Shown here piece by piece: positions 36,519 through 43,282 of a stretch of 43,282 nucleotides of DNA. Both the position numbers and the translations under genes were made by a program. This stretch comes from a virus. Location: positions 1-43,282 of IMG/VR virus record IMGVR_UViG_3300037847_005955. One strand, 5' to 3'. The notes under the pieces were generated by a model that saw only the letters and a list, made by a program, of their open reading frames with translations, ran no database searches and had not been told where the DNA came from. Each line of letters begins with the position of its first letter. The stretch's first letter is position 1.

Positions 36519-37999
36519 GCGCGCTCCCACTGTTCAAGGCTGAGCCGTTCCAGCCCCGTCCGCTTCGCCCGCACCAGAGCAAGGCTATGGCGATGCTTGG
36601 CCGGTCGTTCATGGCCGGTAACAACCGCATCGTCCTCCAGATGCCTACTGGCGCAGGCAAGACCCGCACCGCAGCCGAGATCGTGACTGGCGCCCTCCGC
36701 AAGGGCAACCGTGTCTGCTTCACCGTTCCGGCAATCAGCCTGATCGACCAGACCGTCGAAGCTTTCGAGCGCGAAGGCATCGACCACATCGGCGTTCTGC
36801 AAGCGAGCCACCCTCGCACTGACTACGCGGCCCCCGTCCAGGTGGCTTCGGTCCAAACAATCTCCCGCCGCTTCCTGCCCGAGTGCGAGGTTGTGGTGGT
36901 CGATGAATGCCACTTGCGGTTCAAGGCGATCAGCGAATGGATGCAACAGGATGGCAAGCGCACGTTTATCGGGCTGTCGGCTACGCCTTGGGCGCGCGGC
37001 ATGGCCGAGGACTGGCAAGACCTAGTTAGCCCCGTCTCGATGCAGGAGCTTATCGACGCGGGCTGGCTCTCTCCGTTCCGTGTGTTCGCCCCGTCTCACC
37101 CTGATCTTAGCGGCGTCAAAACCGTGGCGGGGGACTATCACGAAGGCCAGCTTGGCGACGTGATGGGCGAAAGCCGGTTGGTGGCCGATGTGGTCGAGAC
37201 CTGGCTAAAGCGGGCCGAGGGACGCCCGACGCTGGTGTTCGCTGTCAACCGCGCCCACGCCCGCAAAATCCAAGAGCAGTTCGCCGCTTCCGGCGTGTCG
37301 ATGGGCTACTGCGATGCGCATGTGGATCTGGTCGAGCGCCAATTGCTGTTCGACCGCATGGCGCGGGGTGAGATTGCCGGGATCGTCAATGTCGGGACGC
37401 TGACAACGGGCGTCGATGCCGATGTGCGCTGCGTCGTGATGGCGCGTCCTACCAAGTCCGAAATGCTGTTCGTGCAGTGCATCGGTCGCGGCCTGCGCAC
37501 CGCAGCGGGCAAGGATGATTGCCTGATCCTCGACCACGCGGACAACCATGCACGGCTCGGCTTTGTGACCGACATCCACCATGACCGCCTGCTGACTGGC
37601 AAGGAAAAGCTGGAGAGCAAGCGGGCCGAGAAGCCGGAGAACCTGCCCCGCGAATGCCCGTCCTGCGGAACGCTGAAAACGCGCGGCCCCTGCCCTTCGT
37701 GCGGCTTCAAGCCCGAGCGGCAGAGTGAAATCGAGTTCGAGGAAGGCGAGCTGGTCGAGGTCGCACCGAAGCAGGCGAAACCGACAATGGCCGACAAGCA
37801 ACGCTGGTATTCGGAGCTTCTTTCGATCCGCAACCAGCGCGGACGGTCTGCCGGTTGGCTGGCACACGCATACCGCGACAAGTTCGGAGTTTGGCCGCGT
37901 GGGCTGGAGGAGCGTTCGGCAACGCCCTCGCCCGAGGTGCTGGGCTTCGTGAAGGCCAAAGACATCCGATTTGCAAAGCGCAGGGAGGCGAAACGATGA
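36515..37999 (+). CDS. SF2 DEAD/DEAH-type helicase
   Basis: 494 residues. Walker A MPTGAGKTRTA near 44-54, DECH box VVVDECHLRF near 128-137, motif III LSATPWARG near 152-160, and C-terminal motif VI region QCIGRGLRTAAGKDD near 324-338. After the RecA-like pair follows a zinc ribbon CPSCGTLKTRGPCPSCG near 386-402 and a helical C-terminal domain. This is the replicative helicase type used by many alphaproteobacterial phages, beside a primase. GTG start overlapping the DUF1376 stop. Confidence 0.9.
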   Translation: MSALPLFKAEPFQPRPLRPHQSKAMAMLGRSFMAGNNRIVLQMPTGAGKTRTAAEIVTGALRKGNRVCFTVPAISLIDQTVEAFEREGIDHIGVLQASHPRTDYAAPVQVASVQTISRRFLPECEVVVVDECHLRFKAISEWMQQDGKRTFIGLSATPWARGMAEDWQDLVSPVSMQELIDAGWLSPFRVFAPSHPDLSGVKTVAGDYHEGQLGDVMGESRLVADVVETWLKRAEGRPTLVFAVNRAHARKIQEQFAASGVSMGYCDAHVDLVERQLLFDRMARGEIAGIVNVGTLTTGVDADVRCVVMARPTKSEMLFVQCIGRGLRTAAGKDDCLILDHADNHARLGFVTDIHHDRLLTGKEKLESKRAEKPENLPRECPSCGTLKTRGPCPSCGFKPERQSEIEFEEGELVEVAPKQAKPTMADKQRWYSELLSIRNQRGRSAGWLAHAYRDKFGVWPRGLEERSATPSPEVLGFVKAKDIRFAKRREAKR

Positions 38000-38907
38000 A
38001 ACCGAGGACTGCGGACATGGCGCGCGGCAAGTGGCGGGGCATCCTGCTATCGCTGGGCATCGACCAACGGCACCTGACCGGTAAGCACGGCTCCTGCCCG
38101 ATGTGCGAGGGCACCGACCGTTTCCGTTGGGACAACCAGCACGGCAACGGTGGCTATATCTGCAACCAGTGTGGCGCTGGCAACGGCTTTGACTTGCTGA
38201 TGCAGGTTAAGGGCTGGGACTTCGCCACGGCGGCGCAAAAGGTCGATGAGATCGTGGGCAACGTCCAGCGCGAGCCTATGCCGAAGCAGATCGATCAGCG
38301 CACCCGCGCCGATATGCTGAACCGGCTCTGGACTTCGGGCCAGCGCATTACAGCGGGCGATCCGGCATTCGCCTACCTGTCGAGCCGCGCCACGCTGCCC
38401 AAGTCGCTGCCTAGCTGTCTGCGGTTCGTGGCAGAGTGCCCCGCGCCTGATGGTGTGAAGCGCCCCGCCCTCCTGGCACTTGTGCAGGGAGCCGATGGGG
38501 ATGCGGCTAACATACACCGCACGTTCCTTGGCCCAGACGGCAAGGCCGATATGGATAACCCCCGCGCCATGATGCCCGGTTCGCTGCCGGAGGGATCGGC
38601 GGTGCGCCTGTTCCCGGTGCATGGCGAACGGTTGGGCATTGCCGAGGGTATCGAGACGGCTTTCGCCGCCGCCGCAAGGTTCGGCATTCCGGTCTGGAGC
38701 GCGATTAATTCAACGATGCTGTCGAAGTGGACCCCGCCTGCTGGCGTGAAGGAGGTTGCCGTATTCGGTGACTGCGACGCCAAGTTCGGCGGGCAGGCTG
38801 CGGCCTATACCCTTGCGCATCGGTTGGCCGGTCGGATGCGGCTCGATGTGTCGGTTCACATACCGGGGAAGGTCGGTCGCGATTGGGCCGATAGCGATGT
38901 CGCATGA
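37996..38907 (+). CDS. Primase-like protein with zinc finger and Toprim domain
   Basis: 303 residues from ATG 37996 (ATGA overlap with helicase stop). N-terminal P4-alpha-type zinc ribbon: GKHGSCPMCEGTDRFRWDNQ then YICNQCGAGNG. Toprim domain in the second half: RLGIAEGIETAFAAAARFGI (Glu in AEG) and AVFGDCDAKFGGQAAAYTLA (the D-x-D motif). It lays down primers for replication. The C-terminus ends at WADSDVA. Lacks a helicase domain, supplied by the upstream gene. Confidence 0.85.
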   Translation: MKPRTADMARGKWRGILLSLGIDQRHLTGKHGSCPMCEGTDRFRWDNQHGNGGYICNQCGAGNGFDLLMQVKGWDFATAAQKVDEIVGNVQREPMPKQIDQRTRADMLNRLWTSGQRITAGDPAFAYLSSRATLPKSLPSCLRFVAECPAPDGVKRPALLALVQGADGDAANIHRTFLGPDGKADMDNPRAMMPGSLPEGSAVRLFPVHGERLGIAEGIETAFAAAARFGIPVWSAINSTMLSKWTPPAGVKEVAVFGDCDAKFGGQAAAYTLAHRLAGRMRLDVSVHIPGKVGRDWADSDVA

Positions 38908-39068
38908 AGGTTGGCGAAGGTGCGGGGAAGTTCATCGCGGACTGCTTCGGCAACGAGCCGACCGAAGTCATCCGCCAACGCTGGAAAGACGGCGAATACG
39001 GAACCGGCAATTTGGCCCCAAGGGCGGATTACGTGAAGGCATGGATGAAACAGGCGGGGAGGAAGTGA
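38904..39068 (+). CDS. Small hypothetical protein
   Basis: 54 residues, ATGA overlap with the primase stop. MKVGEGAGKFIADCFGNEPT then ...YGTGNLAPRADYVKAWMKQA. Basic and helical. TGATG links it to the next gene, so it belongs to the replication chain. Function unknown. Confidence 0.55.
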   Translation: MKVGEGAGKFIADCFGNEPTEVIRQRWKDGEYGTGNLAPRADYVKAWMKQAGRK

Positions 39069-39916
39069 TGGAAGCAGTATGGAAGAACCACAACCCGCTA
39101 CTTTCGCGGCCCATTCTTAACCCGACGATGCGGGTGGTTTCGCATGGCGGCGGGGTGCAGACGTCTACGTTGCTCGTCATGGCCGCGCGTGGCGACATCG
39201 GGCCGATGCCAGATGCCGCAATTGTCGCTGATACGGGCGACGAGCCGAAGGAGGTGTGGGAGTATCTTGATTACATCGAGCCGATGATCCCGTTCCCCAT
39301 CTACAAGGTGCAGCGCGGGGACATAATCCAACACATCAAGCGGGGCAAGAACCCGAATGACATAGGCCAGCGCGCCACCCTCCCTCTCTACTTGCAGGAT
39401 GGGGGGCAGATGATGCGGACATGCACAGCCTCGCTCAAGATTGACGCTGTGACCGCTAAAATCCGCGAGATGATGGGGCTGACTAAGGGGCAGAAGCCGC
39501 CGAAGGATACGCTTGTTGAGGTGTGGATCGGCATCAGTATGGACGAGAAGCGCCGCGCTGGAGGATTTCCGGCAAAGCCCTGGCAGTCCGTGCGTTACCC
39601 CCTGCTTGAAGCCGATATGACGCGAGGCGATTGCGAACGGTATCTTGCGGAGCGACAAATCAAAATCCCGCCGCGTTCTCGCTGTCGGATATGCCCTTAT
39701 CGCAGTGACGAGAGCTGGCGCGAACTTTCGCCGGAAGATTTTGAACACGCCTGTCGCGTGGATGACATGATGCGTGAGGGCGGCACCCCTCTAAAGGGCA
39801 TGGACAGCCTTGCCTACCTCCATCGGGATAGGAAGCCGCTGCGCGATGTCGATCTTACCGCCCCCAGCATGGGGCTGCCCCTTGAAGACGATTGCTTTGG
39901 AGTATGCGGAACATGA
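39068..39916 (+). CDS. PAPS-reductase-like PP-loop protein
   Basis: 282 residues from ATG 39068. PP-loop variant VVSHGGGVQTSTLLVMAARG near residue 23-42 (SGG.DS-like), AAIVADTGDEPKEVWEYLDY following, as in the phosphoadenosine phosphosulfate reductase / DndC-like family. Cys pairs RCRICPYRSDESWREL and DDCFGVCG near the C-terminus could hold zinc or iron-sulfur. In phages the true reaction of this group is not known; DNA or tRNA modification is possible. It stands two genes before a DNA methyltransferase. Frame is open upstream but that part overlaps the primase. Confidence 0.72.
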   Translation: MEAVWKNHNPLLSRPILNPTMRVVSHGGGVQTSTLLVMAARGDIGPMPDAAIVADTGDEPKEVWEYLDYIEPMIPFPIYKVQRGDIIQHIKRGKNPNDIGQRATLPLYLQDGGQMMRTCTASLKIDAVTAKIREMMGLTKGQKPPKDTLVEVWIGISMDEKRRAGGFPAKPWQSVRYPLLEADMTRGDCERYLAERQIKIPPRSRCRICPYRSDESWRELSPEDFEHACRVDDMMREGGTPLKGMDSLAYLHRDRKPLRDVDLTAPSMGLPLEDDCFGVCGT

Positions 39917-40239
39917 CACGTGCGGAAACGATAAGCTATCCGGTGCAGATTTGGATTGCAGGCGATCACGCAAAGGCGATCGAGACATGCCGCTCCTATT
40001 GTGATGAAATGGGGTTCTGCGTCACGGTTACGCCGACCACCTACGTCTACACTGGCGGGCAAGAGGCGGGAGTCTGCATCGGGCTAATCAACTATGGGCG
40101 TTTTCCCTCCGAACCACGCTCGATCTTCAACCGCGCTCGCGAGATTGGCGATGTGCTTTTGAAGGCGCTGGGCAGAAATCATACACCATCCAAGCGCCAG
40201 ACAGGACGCTTTGGATTAGCCATCGAGAGCGCCGCCTAA
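39913..40239 (+). CDS. Small hypothetical protein
   Basis: 108 residues from ATG 39913 (ATGA overlap). YPVQIWIAGDHAKAIETCRS, then VTVTPTTYVYTGGQEAGVCI and RAREIGDVLLKALGR suggest an alpha/beta fold. I recognise the style from alphaproteobacterial phages, without function. Coupled by TAATG to the methyltransferase. Confidence 0.6.
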   Translation: MTRAETISYPVQIWIAGDHAKAIETCRSYCDEMGFCVTVTPTTYVYTGGQEAGVCIGLINYGRFPSEPRSIFNRAREIGDVLLKALGRNHTPSKRQTGRFGLAIESAA

Positions 40240-41141
40240 TGGCTGAGGACATCATCAAGTATCAGGAGGGCCGAGAGGCAGCGATACGCGGGCGCAAGCT
40301 TCGGGTGCTGGATCTCTTCAGCGGCATAGGCGGCTTCTCCCTCGGCCTTGAACGCGCAACAATGGAAGGTGCTGAGTATGTCGGCTTCGAAACAACGGCG
40401 TTCTGCGAAATCGAAGAGTTCCCCCGCAAAGTCCTCGCCAAGCACTGGCCCGATGTGTCCTGCTACCGAGACGTGCGAGAGCTTACCGCAGAGCGACTTG
40501 CTGCCGATGGAATTGCCGTCGATGTCATCTGCGGAGGGTTCCCCTGCCAGGACCTATCGACGAGCGGAACGGGACTTGGCCTTGCTGGTGAGCGAAGCGG
40601 GTTATGGTCTGAGTTCAAGAGGCTCATTCGCGACATTCGACCAAGCTACGTTGTCTTGGAAAACAGCCCAGAGCTGCTTGATGGGTGGTTGGGAGACGTT
40701 GTCGGGCCGCTGGCCTCGTTCGGGTATGACGCGGAGTGGGACTGCATACCAGCGAGCGCCGTTGGTGCCCCTCACCGCCGCGACCGCATCTGGCTTATTG
40801 CCTACCCCTCTGGCGGGGGACAATCGCAGTCGTGGGGATGTCTCAACACCGTGCATCCAGCGTCGGATGCGTATCGGGAAGCAGATCATGTTGTCGATGC
40901 TGTTCAAAGGCGCGCCCTGCCCTTCGTGTGTGGAAGGCATGATGGGCTTCCCGGAGGGGTGGACCGCCTTAAAGCCCTCGGAAACGCAGTAGTGCCCCAA
41001 ATTCCCGAGCTAATCGGACGGGCAATTCTAGCTGCGCAAAACACCACGATACGCGGGGATAAACGCGACGCACGCAAGCATTCTGACTGGCTGGAAGGCT
41101 ATGATGCAGTCCGGCCCACCAGCACAGCGGGAAGGGAATAG
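40239..41141 (+). CDS. C5 cytosine DNA methyltransferase
   Basis: 300 residues. All main motifs visible: I LDLFSGIGGFSLGL (24-37), IV GGFPCQDLS with catalytic Cys103, VI LENSPELL (Glu141), VIII SAVGAPHRRDRIWLI, X VDRLKALGNAVVPQ. The part between motif VIII and the GRHDGLPGG element before motif X is only about 50 residues, so the target recognition domain is very short. It probably protects phage DNA from host restriction. A second open frame of 214 codons runs inside it (40348-40992). No matching restriction gene is present. Confidence 0.92.
   Translation: MAEDIIKYQEGREAAIRGRKLRVLDLFSGIGGFSLGLERATMEGAEYVGFETTAFCEIEEFPRKVLAKHWPDVSCYRDVRELTAERLAADGIAVDVICGGFPCQDLSTSGTGLGLAGERSGLWSEFKRLIRDIRPSYVVLENSPELLDGWLGDVVGPLASFGYDAEWDCIPASAVGAPHRRDRIWLIAYPSGGGQSQSWGCLNTVHPASDAYREADHVVDAVQRRALPFVCGRHDGLPGGVDRLKALGNAVVPQIPELIGRAILAAQNTTIRGDKRDARKHSDWLEGYDAVRPTSTAGRE
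40348..40992 (+). other. Long +1 open frame inside the methyltransferase gene
   Basis: 214 codons in the +1 frame of the methyltransferase gene. It reads, for example, SPARTYRRAERDLALL, WKTAQSCLMGGWETLS, WPRSGMTRSGTAYQRA and MGFPEGWTALKPSETQ. I have seen very similar proteins listed as separate phage methyltransferase-related proteins; each such motif is the shifted reading of a C5 motif (SPART against FPCQD, WKTAQ against LENSP). It may be true overprinting or a database artefact. No good ribosome site is visible. Confidence 0.3.
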
Positions 41142-41144
41142 AAC

Positions 41145-41732
41145 ATGGCACGACGCGGACGGCCTCGCAAAGCGGGCAAGCGCACAGCAAGCGGACGCCT
41201 CAAGGCTCAGCCTGTGACCTTCGACAAGGGCACCGAGCGCACACAGGACAAGTTCAGCGTTTATGGCGCAGACGGGTCCGACGCCATCGGCAGGGCCTAC
41301 GTCATGGGCCTCCTGGGGGCAGACAGCAACGGGCATCCGACGAGCGAGGCGCTTGACCTGCGCAACCTCGCCCGCAAGATACACCGCGCCTACTGGCCTA
41401 TGCTGGCGGTAGGGCGCGAGAAGTCATGCCTTGGCCTCGACATCAACGGGCAGGCGGTAAACGACAACCTGCTCGACCCAGAGGAACGCGAATACAAGAT
41501 CAAGCGCGAAAAGCGCCTGACGGACACCCTGCGGACGGTGGAGCGGATGTCCCGCCAGCACCGCAAGGCATTCGATGACTTGTGCATCGAGCTGCACCCT
41601 GACTGCGGTCCCGTATGGCTGGACGCATTGATCTGGGCAAAGCGCCACGGCAAGGCTGCGGATCGTGCTGACGAACAGGCGATCAAGCGCGCAATCGAGG
41701 CATTGGAACAAATCGGGCCGAAATGGGGATAG
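41145..41732 (+). CDS. Hypothetical protein at the end of the rightward operon
   Basis: 195 residues. Very basic start (MARRGRPRKAGKRTASGRLK) that could bind nucleic acid, then DAIGRAYVMGLLG and a helical body (YKIKREKRLTDTLRTVERMS, KAFDDLCIELHPDCGPVWLD). I know the style from alphaproteobacterial phages but no function. Last gene before the hairpin-rich gap, in the slot where lambda keeps the late regulator Q; a regulator role is only a thought. GGGAAGG at 41130-41136 is the ribosome site. Confidence 0.6.
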   Translation: MARRGRPRKAGKRTASGRLKAQPVTFDKGTERTQDKFSVYGADGSDAIGRAYVMGLLGADSNGHPTSEALDLRNLARKIHRAYWPMLAVGREKSCLGLDINGQAVNDNLLDPEEREYKIKREKRLTDTLRTVERMSRQHRKAFDDLCIELHPDCGPVWLDALIWAKRHGKAADRADEQAIKRAIEALEQIGPKWG

Positions 41733-41758
41733 AAACGCAAACGGATGCAGAACAGGGG

Positions 41759-41787
41759 TTGACCACTGCCTGAAAAGCTGCTATGCG
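41759..41787 (+). promoter_or_regulatory. Promoter candidate before the hairpin-rich region
   Basis: TTGACC (41759-41764), 17-base spacer, TATGCG (41782-41787). Good -35, moderate -10. Transcription would start near 41794 and meet no clear ribosome site before the terminator at 42064-42104. Confidence 0.4.
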
Positions 41788-41789
41788 CG

Positions 41790-42105
41790 TAAATGATATT
41801 CGGAATTGTGCCTATTGCCCGTTAGGTGTGAGGCGCAACCGAAGCGAGATTGCAGGACGGTCCCCGCTCTATAGCGGGCGGTGTGGCTTCCTGCTTCAAG
41901 ATTGCTGCGGAGTATGCAGGTCGGTTGGGGAACCTGCGCCGGGTATCGCTTAGCGAGTGGAACCCAACCCCGCCCGGCCCGCAGCATACCATGTTCCCGC
42001 TCTGCTTCGGCATCGGGCTTTAAGTCCTAGTTCGCTAGGCCGCAGGGATGGCCTCCTGCGTAGGCCCTCCCCTCTGTTGCCACGGCACAAGGGAGGGCAT
42101 TTTTG
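41790..42105 (+). ncRNA. Candidate structured non-coding RNA
   Basis: About 310 bases between promoter candidate and strong terminator, with a series of perfect stems: CCCGCT/AGCGGG (41863-41878); CCTGC/GCAGG (41890-41920); GGTTGGG/CCCAACC (41923-41969) enclosing TCGC/GCGA (41946-41956); CCTAG-TTCG-CTAGG (42026-42039); CGCAGG/CCTGCG (42041-42060); then the terminator stem. No gene with a ribosome site fits. It is not a tRNA, and I see no tmRNA or RNase P landmarks. A coding reading of 56 Cys-rich codons from ATG 41783 exists and is the main alternative. Confidence 0.4.
42064..42104 (+). terminator. Rho-independent terminator
   Basis: GCCCTCCC (42064-42071) pairs with GGGAGGGC (42091-42098), followed by ATTTTTG. 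An 8-bp GC-rich stem with a T-tract: the clearest terminator in the window. It ends the rightward operon or the candidate ncRNA. Confidence 0.85.
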
Positions 42106-42213
42106 CATTGGCCAGCGTCCTTATTGCGACAAGGCCAGCCCGCACCTCGAAAAGCACCGATCACGGACCCTAGTGGGATAGCGTTGGTAGCGGGCAAACA
42201 TACGGAGGGCCTG

Positions 42214-42474
42214 ATGGACCTCAAGCACTTCGAGAAAGCGATAGAGGATCTGCGCAAGGCCAATGAGTGCTGCGCGGCTGCTGCTATGGACGTTGCCGAC
42301 GTAGAGGGCTGCATCGAGGTGTATCAGCGGAAACTGGAGGCGTCGAAGGAACGGCTTGCTGAGCAGGCCAAGCTGGCGTCGGATGCTCGCAAGCGCGTTG
42401 ACGCAATGGTCGAGGTGGCAGTCGAGCCTGCGATACTGATGCTGTGTGATGGCGCACCAAGTGGCAAAGCGTAA
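42214..42474 (+). CDS. Small coiled-coil protein
   Basis: 86 residues from ATG 42214; GGAGGG at 42203-42208 lies 5 bases upstream. Nearly all helical (DLKHFEKAIEDLRKANECCA, then IEVYQRKLEASKERLAEQAK), so probably a coiled coil. First gene after the terminator, so it must have its own start of transcription or depend on read-through. Lies in the block leading to terS. Unknown function. Confidence 0.6.
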   Translation: MDLKHFEKAIEDLRKANECCAAAAMDVADVEGCIEVYQRKLEASKERLAEQAKLASDARKRVDAMVEVAVEPAILMLCDGAPSGKA

Positions 42475-42515
42475 CCGGTCACAACGGCGACGGGATGCCG
42501 AGAGGGAGCGGCGCG

Positions 42516-42668
42516 ATGACTGAACTGGTCCACCGAGTTAACACCAAGGCCATTGTGATCCGCATCAAGGTGCCCCGCTCGTTCGGGGTCCGCATGTGGA
42601 TTGGCACCAAGCTGCTTCACATAGCTGCGATGGTGCTGCCCGTTACGGTAGAGGTTAGTGATGACTGA
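42516..42668 (+). CDS. Small hypothetical protein
   Basis: 50 residues, GGGAGCGG upstream of ATG 42516. MTELVHRVNTKAIVIRIKVP then RSFGVRMWIGTKLLHIAAMV and LPVTVEV: beta strands with one hydrophobic stretch. Overlaps the next gene by 8 bases. No family recognised. Confidence 0.5.
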   Translation: MTELVHRVNTKAIVIRIKVPRSFGVRMWIGTKLLHIAAMVLPVTVEVSDD

Positions 42669-42906
42669 GGCCCCTGCCGCATACTCTGTTGACGATCTGC
42701 GCTTTGACCCTGCAATCGGCGCGCGTCTCGACATCATGCTAGACGGTAAACCGGTCACCAAGGTGGTCGCATACGACACGATCAAGGGCCAAGTTCTACG
42801 CCTCAAGACTGGCGAGGACGGCAACCTTGTCCTGAATGCGGCCCGCGACGATGTTGTGCGCGAACTGCTAGAGGGCAAGGTAGAGGCTAGACTGCGCAGT
42901 GAGTAA
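42661..42906 (+). CDS. Small hypothetical protein
   Basis: 81 residues from ATG 42661 with GAGG 6 bases upstream. Beta-rich middle (RLDIMLDGKPVTKVVAYDTI, then GQVLRLKTGEDGNLVLNAAR) and a C-terminal helix. Reads like a small folded domain of unknown role. Precedes the HNH gene by 35 bases. Confidence 0.55.
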   Translation: MTEAPAAYSVDDLRFDPAIGARLDIMLDGKPVTKVVAYDTIKGQVLRLKTGEDGNLVLNAARDDVVRELLEGKVEARLRSE

Positions 42907-42941
42907 GCAGCGGATGCCCTACAACACGGCACGCTGGAAGC

Positions 42942-43262
42942 ATGGCTAAGGCTCCGCCGGTCTTCATGAAGCGCCCAGAGCGCAAGGCGTGGAGGCCAGA
43001 GAGTAAGCGCGACACAAACCGCATTAGGGGCAGCATGGGGCAAAAGCTGCGCAAGAGGCGCATGGAGCGCACTAACTGGCTTTGTGAGGATTGCTCGGCA
43101 AAGGGCCTAGTCCGTGCCGCTGACGTAGTGGACCACATCAAGCCATTGGCTCTTGGCGGCGAGGATGTTGACAGCAACACACGTAATTTATGCAATGACT
43201 GCCATAAGGTCCGCACCAAGGAGCAGTTTGGGCGTAATACCCCGCCCCCCACCAAAAGTTGA
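42942..43262 (+). CDS. HNH endonuclease beside terS (packaging-linked)
   Basis: 106 residues. Zinc and active-site pattern: CEDC near residue 48, VVDHIKPLALGGEDVDSNTR near 62-81, LCNDCHKVRTKEQFG near 83-97. Small HNH proteins of this type directly before terS are needed for cos cleavage and packaging in HK97-like phages (gp74 group). That makes it different in purpose from the homing enzymes elsewhere in this genome. The N-terminus is basic (FMKRPERKAWRPESKRDTNR). The terS gene follows if the ends are joined, 20 plus 43 bases away. Confidence 0.85.
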   Translation: MAKAPPVFMKRPERKAWRPESKRDTNRIRGSMGQKLRKRRMERTNWLCEDCSAKGLVRAADVVDHIKPLALGGEDVDSNTRNLCNDCHKVRTKEQFGRNTPPPTKS

Positions 43263-43282
43263 CAGACTGCGACCCTAGACAC

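Noticed and set aside
41783-41953. 56-codon Cys-rich frame (NCAYC...CCGVC) in the hairpin-rich region
   Set aside because: No ribosome site, start codon lies on the -10 of the promoter candidate, and stems cross it; kept as the main alternative to a non-coding RNA.
1-43282. tRNA genes, CRISPR arrays, insertion sequences, toxin-antitoxin pairs, plasmid partition genes
   Set aside because: Looked for by eye on both strands; no tRNA T-arm with matching acceptor, no repeat-spacer series, no transposase and no ParA/ParB-like protein seen.

Overview
The window reads as a complete genome, about 43.3 kb, of a temperate tailed phage with siphovirus morphology and HK97-type head genes. Its high-GC coding sequence and protein style suggest an alphaproteobacterial host, probably Sphingomonadales; this host call is an inference from gene style, not from a search. 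The left end opens just before terS and the right end closes just after an HNH gene of the kind found beside terS, so the linear record was probably opened at or near the packaging site.

Layout. 44-5480 (+): terminase, portal, ClpP-like head protease, major capsid protein. 5568-9662 (+): HNH gene, connector, head closure, tail completion, tail terminator, tail tube, and a tail-assembly chaperone with a -1 frameshift; a minus-strand lipoprotein gene (7334-7654) sits inside this block. 9664-17775 (+): tape measure, tail tip, hub, beta-helix tail spike. 17778-23044: small membrane proteins, a metallophosphoesterase, GH24 lysozyme, a holin candidate and overlapping spanins, broken by two minus-strand pockets (20223-20615 and 21366-22088). 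23031-33560 (-): small accessory genes, integrase and excisionase with a probable attP, four HNH genes, SSB, a Rad52-type annealing protein, a DEDD exonuclease, and the repressor. 33633-41732 (+): Cro-like and CII-like regulators, Hjc-like resolvase, a DUF1376 replication protein, SF2 helicase, primase/Toprim protein, PAPS-reductase-like protein and C5 DNA methyltransferase. 41733-42213: a hairpin-rich segment without a convincing gene, ending in a strong terminator. 42214-43262 (+): three small genes and the terS-side HNH gene.

How it works together. A short XRE repressor and a Cro-like protein face each other across an operator region. The same promoter architecture (operator, TTGACA-like -35, 17-bp spacer, CATAAC-like -10 with a GCATA-NN-GCATA direct repeat) occurs three times: before cro and before two leftward operons. 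The leftward operons carry recombination, excision and integration; the rightward operon carries replication and DNA modification, then leads to packaging and morphogenesis.

The most interesting items are a candidate ncRNA at about 41.8-42.1 kb, the three-part operator system, a second long reading frame inside the methyltransferase gene, a lipoprotein moron with its own promoter, seven HNH nucleases sharing modules, and two RMF-like small proteins.
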